Source: an uncultured Methanobacterium sp. (GTDB lineage: Archaea; Methanobacteriota; Methanobacteria; Methanobacteriales; Methanobacteriaceae). From it: a DNA stretch of 64,000 bases. Position 1 is the stretch's first letter. Every line of letters starts with the position of its first letter. The notes beneath the pieces were generated by a model. The model saw only the letters and a program-made list of their open reading frames with translations. It was not told the DNA's origin and searched no databases. Below, piece after piece: positions 1-13,195 of this stretch. A program made the position numbers and the translations under genes. The DNA lies in the NCBI RefSeq assembly GCF_963666025.1, contig NZ_OY762552.1, positions 1,640,001 to 1,704,000 on the forward strand, given 5' to 3'.

Positions 1-22
1 AATAATCGAAGTCTTGGACTAG
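1..22 (+). CDS. rps27e: 30S ribosomal protein S27e, C-terminal tail (partial)
   Basis: Only the last codons lie in the window. Bases 2-19 read I-I-E-V-L-D and are followed by TAG at 20-22. An ending of the type IEVLD is what I recall for archaeal S27e. The gene directly upstream of aIF2 alpha in methanogens is usually S27e, so both the peptide and the position agree. Six residues are too few for certainty, and the bulk of the gene is outside the window. Confidence 0.5.
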
Positions 23-30
23 GTGTTTTA

Positions 31-810
31 ATGGTTAGAATGAAGCATAAGTGGCCACAGGAAGGCGATTTGATCGTGGCCACCGTGCATAAGGTCCTTA
101 ATTATGGTGCATTCGCCAAATTAGAGGAATATCCTGGAGAAGAAGCTTTCATACACATCTCCGAGGTATCTGCCGGATGGGTTAAGAACATTCGGGACCA
201 CGTACGGGAAAATCAGAAGATTGTTGCCCGGGTTCTCCGTGTTAACCCCAAAAAGGGCCATGTTGATGTTTCCATGAAACGGATCCGGGAAGATCAAAGA
301 ACCCGTAAGATCCAACAGTGGAAAATTGAACAGAAAGCAGAGAAACTCCTGGAATTTGCAGCAAAAAGTATCGACAAGGATCTGGACGCAGCTTACGATG
401 AAGTAGGCTATGGTATGATGGAAGAATTTGGAGATCTCTATGGTGCATTTGAAATATCTGCTGAAGAAGGGGCAGATTCTCTTATAGAAAGAGGAATGGA
501 TGAAATATGGGCAAATGCCATAACTAAAGTGGCCCAGAAGAACATCTCCCCTCCAGAAGTACAGATCACCGGATACGTTGATTTGACTTCTTATGCTCCT
601 GATGGGGTGGGTATCATACGTAATGCCCTTACATCAATTAATAAAGATAATATAGCTGTACAATGTGTTGGTGCACCACGTTACAGGTTGCTGGTCAAAT
701 CATCGGATTATATCACCGCAGAAACCATTCTAAAGGATGCAGCCGATGAAGCCATTGCAACTGTTTTAGAAGCTGGTGGCACAGGTGAGTTCCACCGGGA
801 ATTAGAATGA
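31..810 (+). CDS. eif2a: Translation initiation factor aIF2 subunit alpha
   Basis: A 259-residue protein of normal aIF2 alpha length. It is part of the heterotrimeric factor that carries initiator Met-tRNA to the small ribosomal subunit. Residues of about 11-83 form the S1-type RNA-binding domain, with the typical AFIHISEVS stretch and the basic GHVDVSMKRI strand. A helical middle domain and a C-terminal alpha/beta domain (from about residue 175) follow. ATG 31 is preceded by AGGTG at 21-25 with good spacing; the in-frame ATG at 40 is a less likely start. The stop overlaps the nop10 start (ATGA), so the two are translationally coupled. Initiator tRNA-Met, its ligand, is also in this window. 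Confidence 0.97.
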   Translation: MVRMKHKWPQEGDLIVATVHKVLNYGAFAKLEEYPGEEAFIHISEVSAGWVKNIRDHVRENQKIVARVLRVNPKKGHVDVSMKRIREDQRTRKIQQWKIEQKAEKLLEFAAKSIDKDLDAAYDEVGYGMMEEFGDLYGAFEISAEEGADSLIERGMDEIWANAITKVAQKNISPPEVQITGYVDLTSYAPDGVGIIRNALTSINKDNIAVQCVGAPRYRLLVKSSDYITAETILKDAADEAIATVLEAGGTGEFHRELE

Positions 811-977
811 AGATGAAAATGAGGAGGTGCAGTTCCTGTAAGGAATACACCCTTAAAGATCACTGCCCTCACTGTGGAGGAAAACTTGAAGTTATATACC
901 CGCCACGCTATTCTCTTGAGGATAAATACGGTAAATACAGGAGAATACTCAAAAAACAACTCAGTGAATCCTCTTAA
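807..977 (+). CDS. nop10: H/ACA ribonucleoprotein protein Nop10
   Basis: A 56-residue gene. It overlaps the end of aIF2 alpha by ATGA at 807-810. Its four cysteines, in CSSC and CPHC pairs near residues 8-11 and 20-23, form the zinc ribbon of archaeal Nop10. The following PPRYSLEDKYGKYRR segment is the characteristic linear helix that binds Cbf5. Nop10 is a core protein of H/ACA guide RNPs for pseudouridylation. ATGs at 813 and 819 are in-frame alternatives; 807 is chosen because it gives the coupled overlap. The aIF2 alpha-Nop10 order is common in Euryarchaeota. Confidence 0.93.
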   Translation: MKMKMRRCSSCKEYTLKDHCPHCGGKLEVIYPPRYSLEDKYGKYRRILKKQLSESS

Positions 978-1083
978 AAAAACAGTGGCTACACTTTGGA
1001 TTAATCTGTGTTAATCCTCAACATATTGATTAATGAGTCTATATTCATAAAAATCATTTATTATTCATGTAGGAGTGTTTTAG

Positions 1084-1857
1084 ATGAATGAAACCTTCAT
1101 AAAAATGATTAAAGAAGTGGATCTCAATGATCCCATATTTATTGAAGCCCTACCCGGCATAGGTCATGTGGGCAAACTGGTTGCAGAGCACATCATACAC
1201 GAGCTAGGGGCTGAAAAATTCGCAGAACTTTACTCACCCTCATTCCCCCCACAGGTTTTCGTAGATGAAGATGGACTTATTGAACCCATGAGAAATGAGT
1301 TTTACTATCTCAAAGGACAGGGCGAAGATAAGAGAGATTTCATTTTTCTGGGAGGAAACACTCAAGGGCTCAGTCCAGAAGGCCAATACGAGATCTGTGG
1401 ATCTATACTTGATTTTGTTGAAAAGCAGGGGGTTAAAGAAATATACACCCTGGGTGGTCTCGGAACTGGCCAACCCGTGGAAAAACCAAAAGTTTTCGGA
1501 GCAGCCACCAACAAAGAACTGGCTCAAATGCTCAAAGAACATGAAGTGACCTTAAGATCTGCTGATGGTGGAATAATAGGTGCATCTGGTCTTATTTTGG
1601 GCTTAGGAATTTCCAGGGGCATGAATGGTGCTTGCCTGATGGGTGAAACACCAGGATACTTCATTGATGCCGATGCATCCAAAGCAGTACTTACCATTCT
1701 ACTGGAAATACTCAAAATAGAAGTAGATGTGGCAAAACTGGAAGAACGGGCTGAAGAAACCCGAAAGATGATCAGTAAAGCTCAGCAAATGGAACGAGAA
1801 ATGGCTGAACGTATGAACATCGCCCCGGGTGAAGAAGACCTGAGATACATAGGTTAA
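1084..1857 (+). CDS. PAC2 family protein (proteasome assembly chaperone-like)
   Basis: A 257-residue protein. The PAC2 fold spans roughly residues 15-215, with an ALPGIGHVGKL start, a central YTLGGLGTGQ stretch and GASGLILGLG. The last 40 residues are charged and helical, probably coiled coil. The family is named after eukaryotic proteasome assembly chaperones, and archaeal members usually sit with translation or proteasome genes. The function in archaea is inferred. AGGAGTG lies about 6 bases before ATG 1084. This protein follows Nop10 as in other methanogens, and a second paralog is at 4745-5464. Confidence 0.88.
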   Translation: MNETFIKMIKEVDLNDPIFIEALPGIGHVGKLVAEHIIHELGAEKFAELYSPSFPPQVFVDEDGLIEPMRNEFYYLKGQGEDKRDFIFLGGNTQGLSPEGQYEICGSILDFVEKQGVKEIYTLGGLGTGQPVEKPKVFGAATNKELAQMLKEHEVTLRSADGGIIGASGLILGLGISRGMNGACLMGETPGYFIDADASKAVLTILLEILKIEVDVAKLEERAEETRKMISKAQQMEREMAERMNIAPGEEDLRYIG

Positions 1858-1944
1858 TTCCCATTTCATTACTTTATTTTTTATTTTCTTATTCTTTTTG
1901 ACATAATTTTAAAAATATTTTATTAAAAAAATAGGGTGTAAAAC

Positions 1945-3183
1945 ATGATCATAAGGGCTGATCTGCATATTCACGGTCGTTACTCCATGGCCACATCTAA
2001 AAACATGACTCCCGAGCTATTATCCTCTCAAGGAACTCTTAAAGGATTACATCTGGTTGCAACGGGTGATGCATTCCATCAGGGCTGGCTTAACATGATA
2101 GAAGAAGCCACTGAAGAAGCTGCTGAAGGAATTTTCAGGATCACCGAAAGCAAGAAAATGCACAATGAATTTCTCCAGGAAGAAATTCCAGAAGGACTTT
2201 CCAAAAATCCAGAAACCAAACTAATTCTAACCTCAGAAGTGGAGGATTCTAAAAGAGTCCACCATTTAATACTCATTCCTTCCTTTGAAGCAGCATACCA
2301 GATGCGGAAAAAACTTAAAGGAAACCTGGATTCTGATGGCAGGCCCAGAGTACGCATGAGCGGTGCTGAGATACAGGAATTAGCCCTTGAAAATGGTTGT
2401 ATAATGGGACCCTCCCATGCATTCACACCATGGACCAGTATCTACAAAGAATATGATAGTATAATGGACTGTTACAGTGAAACACCCGATTTTGTGGAGC
2501 TTGGACTCTCTGCAGATACGGATATGGCTGATCGTATCGAAGAATTACAGGACATACCCTTCCTCACCAACTCCGATGCCCATTCTCCATGGCCCCATAG
2601 ATTGGGACGTGAGTTTAATGAAATTGACGTTGAAGATCTGAGCTTCCCTGCACTGGCTCGTGCTATTGGTGCTAAGAAGATCACTGCAAACTATGGGTTT
2701 GACCCGAGACTGGGTAAGTATCATCACACTGCCTGTACCAAATGTTACCAGCAGTTCCATCCTGAAGAAGCCATCAAGATGAACATGAAATGTCCTTGCG
2801 GTGGCACCATAAAAAAAGGGGTAGACTACCGTGTGGAAGAACTGGCCACCTGGGATAAACCACACCATCCTCCACACCGACCCCCCTATATCCACATCAT
2901 GCCCCTGGCAGAGATCATAAGCCTTACCTACAGTAAAGGAGTTACCACCAAGTTCGTGCAAAAGATATGGCAGGAACTCATTCTAAAATTCGGTGATGAA
3001 ATCTCGGTACTCATCGATGCTCCCCTGAAAGAGCTGGTTGAAATCGATCCAGAACTGGCCCGTAGGATACAGGCATTCAGAGATAAAACACTGCAAATAA
3101 AAGTAGGTGGTGGTGGAAAATACGGGGAATTAGTTTTCAATGAAGATAGTTCCACGAATTCCACTTTAGATTCATTTTTATAA
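1945..3183 (+). CDS. Endonuclease Q family protein (PHP domain plus zinc finger)
   Basis: A 412-residue protein of the archaeal EndoQ type, which nicks DNA 5' of deaminated bases and abasic sites. The PHP metal-binding start DLHIHGRYS is at residues 6-14, and the catalytic-site segments GDAFHQGW, EVED..HHL and TNSDAHSPW follow. A zinc finger is formed by C264, C267, C283 and C285. The C-terminal part is helical with helix-hairpin-helix character (RIQAFRDKT). Length and domain order match the family. The start ATG 1945 gives the canonical MIIRADLHIHGRYS beginning. It is a single gene after the PAC2 gene, with an AT-rich spacer on each side. Confidence 0.9.
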   Translation: MIIRADLHIHGRYSMATSKNMTPELLSSQGTLKGLHLVATGDAFHQGWLNMIEEATEEAAEGIFRITESKKMHNEFLQEEIPEGLSKNPETKLILTSEVEDSKRVHHLILIPSFEAAYQMRKKLKGNLDSDGRPRVRMSGAEIQELALENGCIMGPSHAFTPWTSIYKEYDSIMDCYSETPDFVELGLSADTDMADRIEELQDIPFLTNSDAHSPWPHRLGREFNEIDVEDLSFPALARAIGAKKITANYGFDPRLGKYHHTACTKCYQQFHPEEAIKMNMKCPCGGTIKKGVDYRVEELATWDKPHHPPHRPPYIHIMPLAEIISLTYSKGVTTKFVQKIWQELILKFGDEISVLIDAPLKELVEIDPELARRIQAFRDKTLQIKVGGGGKYGELVFNEDSSTNSTLDSFL

Positions 3184-3525
3184 AACACCTAAATCCATTT
3201 TATAAAATATTAATTTTTTTCATTTCTTAGTCTGTAGATTCAGCATTCAACTTTTTTTTCAAGGTTTTAATAAATATGTAACAATTTTTGGTCGTTATAA
3301 TGGTGTTGGAAACCTTGGAATGGTACTGGAAAAATATTATCTGAAATGGTATTGATCACTCCTTTAAGTAGGATGTGAAAATAGAGTAGGTCATGGAAAA
3401 AGTTTTTATAATCTGATGATTAATCCAATTCTAAGATATGTAGTGTAAATTTGGTGAATCAAATTTTATTAAACTAATGCATAACTTACTTTGAAAATAA
3501 AAAAAGGAAATTTGAGGTGTTTATA
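3184..3525. other. Intergenic region, no gene recognised
   Basis: An AT-rich spacer of about 340 bases between the endonuclease Q gene and the 35-residue micro-ORF. It starts with a T-run that could end transcription of the gene before it. A GGT/GGAA-rich stretch at about 3290-3350 looks different from the rest, but I could not fold it into a known RNA. Confidence 0.4.
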
Positions 3526-3633
3526 ATGGGTATTACTATGGAATATTCCTGGGTGATTTTTGGAACAATTATTGGTGGTTTCATTTTTGTATGTTTAATG
3601 ACCCAATTTTTAAACAGAAATCCGGCAGAATAA
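3526..3633 (+). CDS. Small single-span membrane protein (35 aa), unrecognised
   Basis: The frame starts at ATG 3526 and ends with TAA at 3631-3633. It begins MGITMEYSWVIFGTIIGG and ends FLNRNPAE. Residues of about 8-26 form one hydrophobic transmembrane helix with a GxxxG-like glycine pair, followed by a short polar tail. A GAGGTG ribosome binding site is at about 3514-3519 with suitable spacing, which supports real translation. A long T-rich tract follows the stop. I do not recognise the family. It may be one of the many uncharacterised archaeal membrane microproteins. Confidence 0.55.
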   Translation: MGITMEYSWVIFGTIIGGFIFVCLMTQFLNRNPAE

Positions 3634-3924
3634 AAGCATTTTTTTGTTTGAATACGGTTATTTGATAATTTTATAACTATTTTTTTCTTTTTTATTCTTT
3701 TAAAAGTTTTTATAGTCTTATTACTGTATTTACTCTATTCAATATTTAATTTGCAATGTCTCATATCACAAATTATTTTTAAAATTATAGTAATCTTTTG
3801 GGGATTACATAGTTAGATGTAATTTGTAAGTTAGATTACTCATCGTGTGATTCATTTCATGATGAAAAGAGAATAGACAAGTTGTAATAACATTTAAGTA
3901 GGTTTTTATTCAACTATTTTCACA

Positions 3925-4416
3925 ATGTATTTTAAAATTGACCACATGTGCCGAAATGACTGGGATCAAATTGCATTGATCTATAAGGAGGGCATTGAAA
4001 CTGGCAACCCCACTTTTGAACAATCAGTACCATCATGGGATTCCTGGATTTTGAACCATCCCCTTGAATTTGGTATAGTGGCACGCAGTGATAATGAGAT
4101 TTTAGGATGGGCGGCACTGTCCCCAATCTTGCGGAGAAAAGTATACAATGGTGTTAATGGAAGTTAGCGTCTATGTAAGTGAGAAACATCGTGGTGGAGG
4201 TGTAGGATTAGCTCTTCTTGAAAGTTAATAGAATTATCTGAAGATCAGGGGGTATGGACCTTACAGGCTGGAATTTTTCCAGAAAATCAGAGTAGCATTA
4301 TGTTACATGCAAAATGTGGGTTTAAAATTGTGGGTATCCGGGAAAAGATCGGAAAAATGAATGGTATCTGGCGAGATGTTGTTTTAATGGAAAGACGAAA
4401 GCACGAAGTGGAATAG
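3925..4416 (+). pseudogene. GNAT acetyltransferase, phosphinothricin acetyltransferase-like, frameshifted
   Basis: Three consecutive segments in frames 1, 2 and 1 make one GNAT protein. Residues from 3925 read DWDQIALIYKEGIETGNPTF. The frame breaks near 4156, where one extra A is present. Frame 2 then gives VSVYVSEKHRGGGVGLALLES, which holds the acetyl-CoA-binding R-G-G-G-V-G loop, up to a stop at 4226-4228. Returning to frame 1 near 4225 gives LIELSEDQGVWTLQAGIFPE and the end at 4416. The two indels cancel, so total length (about 163 residues) equals that of the intact family. It is either a recent pseudogene or a pair of sequencing errors. Confidence 0.75.
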
Positions 4417-4471
4417 GATTAATTTTAATGGATAAAAATAGATTGGGATCGGATTAATTATACCTTGATAA

Positions 4472-4552
<81 letters not shown>

Positions 4553-4658
4553 ATGTTAATTATTAATCAAATTCAATTTAATTATTATTTTTATATTTGT
4601 ATTGTTAGTACTTTAGAATATCCTACCTGTTTTGGTATTCTATTAAAAAAGGGTACAA

Positions 4659-4743
<85 letters not shown>

Positions 4744-4744
4744 T

Positions 4745-5464
4745 TTAACTGTATGCAGGTGATTCTCCTTCGCCCTGAACCGCTTGAGCCAGCTCTTTAA
4801 GTCTTGACTCGATTTCTTCGGCTTCTTTTAAAAGTGGCTCGGAGTTAACCTCTATGTTTAACATCCTATTTAAAACATCCACTACACTGGCAGCTGCACG
4901 GGGATCTGGATACTGATTTAATACCTCGGCAAACAGACATGATGCGGGAATATCACTGGTCATGGTACGGGTTAAGAGGGTTCCAGATAGTCCGTTAATA
5001 TTTCCAAATGGAAGTATGGGAAGATCAAGGTCTCCTAATCGTTTTAACCCTTCAAGAGAATTGGCAGCAGCTGCAACTCCGTTAGTTTTCTGCCGGACTG
5101 CAATGCTGTTAAGGGTGATGAGTTCTTTACTGTTATTCCGCCTCATCCATTCAACAATGACATGGGTCATGTCGTAGGTAACAGTTGGTGGAACCACAAA
5201 GTCTGATAGGAATAGAACAAGGTTATCAGCAGCATAAATCCTGAATGGGTGTATGGCTACTCCTTTGTAGAGAACTGCTAGAGGAGGGAAGTATTTGGAC
5301 TCAATATGTCCAATTTCCTCCATTTTTAGTTCTTCCACCAGAAGCCATCCCACTATGTTACCAATAAGCCCTAATTCAGGAGATCCTTCAATAACTGTTG
5401 CATTTTCAACATCCTTAGATATTATTTTACAACATTCCACTTCAGTTTCCACCATTTCTACCAT
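4745..5464 (-). CDS. PAC2 family protein (second paralog)
   Basis: A 239-residue protein. It carries the family stretches VIEGSPELGLIGNIVGWLL (residues 23-41) and LPILPFGNINGLSGTLL, and its C-terminal 30 residues are a charged helix. It is the same PAC2 fold as the protein at 1084-1857 but clearly diverged. Its ATG directly follows the stop codon of the upstream gene (5465-5467), so the two are likely co-translated. Two tRNA-Arg genes follow on the same strand. A role in proteasome assembly is the family name, not something shown here. Confidence 0.85.
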   Translation of the reverse strand: MVEMVETEVECCKIISKDVENATVIEGSPELGLIGNIVGWLLVEELKMEEIGHIESKYFPPLAVLYKGVAIHPFRIYAADNLVLFLSDFVVPPTVTYDMTHVIVEWMRRNNSKELITLNSIAVRQKTNGVAAAANSLEGLKRLGDLDLPILPFGNINGLSGTLLTRTMTSDIPASCLFAEVLNQYPDPRAAASVVDVLNRMLNIEVNSEPLLKEAEEIESRLKELAQAVQGEGESPAYS

Positions 5465-5914
5465 CTACGAAACACCCCCAGCTCCGCCTAAGTTTTTACC
5501 AGTTTGGGCATCAATGTATATTTCGCCCACTTGATTACCATTCATTATAATTGGTACTAAATAAGCTTTAGTGCTACCGTAAGTAGTCAGTTTAGGAGTT
5601 CCAGCAGTTGCTCCTTCCTGTAGAATATATTTTGAAGCAATGGATTTAGCTTCTGAAGATGATATCTTCACGGTAGTATCACTTCCTGATGCAGTAGATT
5701 TCTGACTGGAAGATGTTGAAACACTGGATGCAGAACTTTGCTGGTTTCCAGAATCAGTTCCAGTGGTTGAACCTGATTGCTGGCTTGTATCTGCGCTGGT
5801 TGATGTTACTGGTTGCCATAGTCCCGGAGTTTGGTTTGATATTTGGTAACCCGCAGCAGCCACACCGATTAACAGTACTATGACCACCGATACCAGAATT
5901 TTGGAGTCTATCAT
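5465..5914 (-). CDS. Membrane-anchored Ser/Thr-rich protein with PepSY-like domain
   Basis: A 149-residue protein. Residues 5-24 form an N-terminal signal anchor (ILVSVVIVLLIGVAAAGY). Residues of about 35-75 are almost only Ser, Thr, Gly and Gln, a typical extracellular linker. The C-terminal 70 residues (KISSSEAKSIASKYILQEG, then YLVPIIMNGNQVGEIYIDAQTG) resemble a PepSY-type domain, which occurs in secreted proteins and is thought to bind or inhibit peptidases. AGGTGAGCTG precedes the ATG at 5914. It abuts the PAC2 gene downstream. The PepSY assignment is by pattern only. Confidence 0.65.
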   Translation of the reverse strand: MIDSKILVSVVIVLLIGVAAAGYQISNQTPGLWQPVTSTSADTSQQSGSTTGTDSGNQQSSASSVSTSSSQKSTASGSDTTVKISSSEAKSIASKYILQEGATAGTPKLTTYGSTKAYLVPIIMNGNQVGEIYIDAQTGKNLGGAGGVS

Positions 5915-9680
<3,766 letters not shown>

Positions 9681-9715
9681 AGGGATTTAACATCCCTATT
9701 TTTCTATTTTTTTTA
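9681..9715 (+). terminator. Hairpin plus T-tract after frhB
   Basis: AGGGAT at 9681-9686 pairs with ATCCCT at 9692-9697 around a 5-base loop. A long T-rich run follows. It starts directly after the frhB stop, so it is the likely end of the frhADGB transcript. Archaeal termination mostly needs the T-run; the hairpin may be incidental. Confidence 0.5.
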
Positions 9716-9808
9716 AATTAAAGGATTTTTATTCTGTTTATCAAATTAATCCATCAGTAATGTAGTTCACTGTCAGTATGCGTCAATTTATTAGGGGGAG
9801 TGCTTTTC

Positions 9809-10189
9809 ATGGACTTAATTTTAATTGCGGGGGCAATGTTTTTGGCATACGCTGGCCTTTTAATGATATATTACAATATACGTAAAAAAGAAAGGCAGAA
9901 AAGGACATCAAAATTAATGCTCAATGGAGTACTCAGTTTAAGACGGGGGGTCCATGAAAAGGCCATGGCATACTTTAAAATAGCTTATGATTATTCTGAG
10001 GAGATAAATGATTATCAGACAATGGCTGAATCAATTTATCACATTGGATTAGTTTATGAGGATTTAAATGATGTTGAAAACGCTGTTTACATGTTTAATG
10101 AGGCTGCAAATATATATGGTGAAATAGATGATCTGGAGGGCATGGAAAAGTCAACTAAAGCTGTAGCTTCCTTAAAACATATTGGTTAG
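9809..10189 (+). CDS. Membrane-anchored tetratricopeptide repeat protein
   Basis: About 126 residues. The first 22 are a hydrophobic helix (LILIAGAMFLAYAGLLMIYY) followed by a basic stop-transfer stretch. The rest forms about two and a half TPR units, with the pattern YHIGLVYEDLNDVENAVYMF and AANIYGEIDDLEGMEKS. Such proteins act as cytosolic scaffolds held at the membrane; the partner is unknown. ATG 9809 is chosen because GGGGGAG at 9794-9800 is at the right distance. A GTG at 9800 is inside that site. It is monocistronic, between frhB and convergent map. Confidence 0.75.
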   Translation: MDLILIAGAMFLAYAGLLMIYYNIRKKERQKRTSKLMLNGVLSLRRGVHEKAMAYFKIAYDYSEEINDYQTMAESIYHIGLVYEDLNDVENAVYMFNEAANIYGEIDDLEGMEKSTKAVASLKHIG

Positions 10190-10281
10190 TCCCATTTTCT
10201 CATTTTAAACCCTTTCGCTGCTCACGGATTTAATAGCGTTATTTAATATAAAGATCTTATTGGGTTTTGAATACAAAAAAA

Positions 10282-11220
<939 letters not shown>

Positions 11221-11616
11221 AGAACTGATTATTAAATTTAATAATTTTAAGTTACATTACTACATATTATTATTCAATGACCATAATCATTTCTTGGAAT
11301 CCAATTTTCAGAGTCCCATCAGTATAAGTGAAGGTGACTGTTTCCAAGATGAAACTTAAAATAACAAAGCATTAATTATATAAAATCCATATATTATATG
11401 TACTTTTCATATGAGAAGTCAATAAAAGGTTTGGGGTATTTATGGACTCGGATTAAACGTATGAATGGGACCGGGGTTAAAACGTCCTGATTTTAATGCG
11501 TTTAATAATATTTGAATTTAATACTTGGATTTAAACATTCAAAGCCTTTTAAAATGATTAAATTTCATATGTGCTGTAATTAATCTGTAATAATCAATAG
11601 ACGAGGGGAATACCAT
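11221..11616. other. Intergenic region with a possible minus-strand gene remnant
   Basis: About 400 AT-rich bases. At 11347-11270 on the minus strand, 25 codons look coding (LETVTFTYTDGTLKIGFQEM) and end in TAA, but there is no good start or ribosome binding site. It could be a remnant or a chance frame. GAGGGGA before 11617 serves the next gene. Nothing else is recognised. Confidence 0.35.
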
Positions 11617-12036
11617 ATGGCAGATATAAACATTCCACAAAACATTTTTTTGCTTATCATTGCAGTGATAGCGCTTATCGCAGTAATCGTTATTGTAATG
11701 CAATGGAGAAAGGTTAGGGAAGCCCAGAGTAATGTCACATTCCTTGAAAAGCAGGCAGAAATAAAGAAAATTGAACTGGTTGAACGTGATTTGGAATCCA
11801 AACGGTTAATGGAGAATGTGATACCACTCCCTAAAGATCAGCAGGAACGACTTTCCGAGATCAGGGGGGAAACATCAAAAATGATGCAAAAAGTAGGTTT
11901 TCTCCACAGTGAAATCAATGAGAGAGTTACCCGCCTGGAAACTCGTGCTGAATATGAGAAACTCACGACACTTCTAGATGATATTGAGAAAAAAGAAGCA
12001 GAACTAAATAAAAAGAGCAAAAAAGGAGGTAAATAG
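11617..12036 (+). CDS. Membrane-anchored coiled-coil protein, unrecognised
   Basis: A 139-residue protein. Residues 9-28 are a strong transmembrane helix (FLLIIAVIALIAVIVIVMQW). The remaining 110 residues are highly charged, rich in Glu, Lys and Leu, and have heptad character, so a long cytosolic or extracellular coiled coil is likely. GAGGGGA precedes ATG 11617. Only 3 bases separate its stop from the next start, so it forms an operon with two further small membrane proteins. I do not recognise a family. Confidence 0.7.
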   Translation: MADINIPQNIFLLIIAVIALIAVIVIVMQWRKVREAQSNVTFLEKQAEIKKIELVERDLESKRLMENVIPLPKDQQERLSEIRGETSKMMQKVGFLHSEINERVTRLETRAEYEKLTTLLDDIEKKEAELNKKSKKGGK

Positions 12037-12039
12037 GTT

Positions 12040-12627
12040 ATGACTCCTTTAGAAGTATTTGCAATCCTGGTTTTAGCAGGAGCGGTGGTTGTACTTTTAT
12101 ATTATTACTTGCAGGATAACCGTAAGGTCAACTTTGGACAGGTGAAAAATGAGGCCACCAATTTAGGAGAAAGGGTTTATGGTGGAGCCAGTAATCTGGG
12201 TGAAAAGGTTCAGGGAGGAGCCAATGATCTGGGTGAAAAAGTAGCAGGAGAGGGTTCAATGTCTGGAATGGGTGAAAAGGTTTCTGGAGTTGGAGAGAAA
12301 TTGAATGTTTCAGGGGTCAGTGAAAAAGTCTCAGGAATGGGGGAAAAAATTAAGGGAAAGGTAAGTGTTCCCATCAGTACAGATAATTTATCCCATCGTA
12401 TAGACCTTTTCCTGAATGAACAGAGCGATCAACTGATAGAAGACTGGGATCTGGCTACAAAAAAGGATCTTTCTCAACTGGAAAAACGTTTCAATGTGGT
12501 ATCTCTTGATATTGAAACCTTGGAAAAACGTTTCAACGAGTACCGTGGATCAACCAACAAGAAACTGGAAACTATTGAGGAACGTCTGGATAATCTGGAG
12601 AATCCTGAGGAAAAATCAGAAAAATAA
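12040..12627 (+). CDS. Membrane protein with LGEKV-type glycine repeats and coiled coil
   Basis: A 195-residue protein in three parts. Residues 4-24 are a transmembrane helix (VFAILVLAGAVVVLLYYYL). Residues of about 40-107 hold at least seven imperfect repeats around L/M-G-E-K-V-x-G (for example NLGEKVQGGANDLGEKVAG), an amphipathic pattern reminiscent of YtxH or LEA-type stress proteins. Residues of about 110-190 form a charged coiled coil, with two FNV/FNEY heptad stretches. AAAGGAGGT at the end of the upstream gene is its ribosome binding site. Function unknown; the operon with 11617-12036 suggests a shared complex at the membrane. Confidence 0.7.
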   Translation: MTPLEVFAILVLAGAVVVLLYYYLQDNRKVNFGQVKNEATNLGERVYGGASNLGEKVQGGANDLGEKVAGEGSMSGMGEKVSGVGEKLNVSGVSEKVSGMGEKIKGKVSVPISTDNLSHRIDLFLNEQSDQLIEDWDLATKKDLSQLEKRFNVVSLDIETLEKRFNEYRGSTNKKLETIEERLDNLENPEEKSEK

Positions 12628-12656
12628 AGATTCAACCAGAAAAATAAAGGTTCCCA

Positions 12657-12980
12657 ATGTATACCGAGATAGTTTATTATATTTCTTTTTCTTTAGCCCT
12701 ATTTGGGGCTATTTTAGTTTTTTATGGGGGGATAAGGGCTGCAATCAAGGTTATCTCCAAGGAACTTTTGAGGAGACCCTATGAATATAATGACATCCGC
12801 CTGGACTTCACCAACAAGATAGTATTAGCTCTTGAATTTTTTATTGCTGCTGATCTAATCAAGAGTATAATGCAACCAACATTAAGTGATGTTGTTGTTC
12901 TAGCGGTGATTGTGGGCATAAGAACAGTGGTAGGTTACTCTTTAAATGCAGAATTAAAGGAACTATCAAGTGTTAAATAA
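12657..12980 (+). CDS. DUF1622-type integral membrane protein
   Basis: A 107-residue protein. A transmembrane helix at about residues 5-26 is followed by a basic loop. The FTNKIVLALEFFIAADLIKS stretch and two further hydrophobic segments follow, giving three helices in total. Short proteins of this layout with LEFFIAADLI are annotated as DUF1622. No function is known. It begins 29 bases after the previous gene and probably belongs to the same transcript. The ribosome binding site is weak (AAAGGTTCCC). Confidence 0.75.
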   Translation: MYTEIVYYISFSLALFGAILVFYGGIRAAIKVISKELLRRPYEYNDIRLDFTNKIVLALEFFIAADLIKSIMQPTLSDVVVLAVIVGIRTVVGYSLNAELKELSSVK

Positions 12981-13087
12981 TTATCTGAATGATTTAATGA
13001 ATTCTTAACTCATATATAATAAAAAAATTCAATTAAATGGGATTATAAGATGAGAATAAAAATAAATTCTGAAAATTAAGGGAAACC

Positions 13088-13095
13088 TTTATATA
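13088..13095 (+). promoter_or_regulatory. TATA box of initiator tRNA gene
   Basis: TTTATATA lies 26-33 bases upstream of the tRNA 5' end, the usual distance for an archaeal promoter whose transcript starts at or just before the mature tRNA. The AAACC before it may act as BRE. Confidence 0.65.
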
Positions 13096-13119
13096 GTGCG
13101 GAGACCCAACACTGGTATA

Positions 13120-13195
<76 letters not shown>

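Noticed and set aside
11270..11347. A 25-codon minus-strand coding-like stretch upstream of 11617
   Set aside because: It has no start codon with a ribosome binding site and no recognised family, so it is only noted in the intergenic entry.
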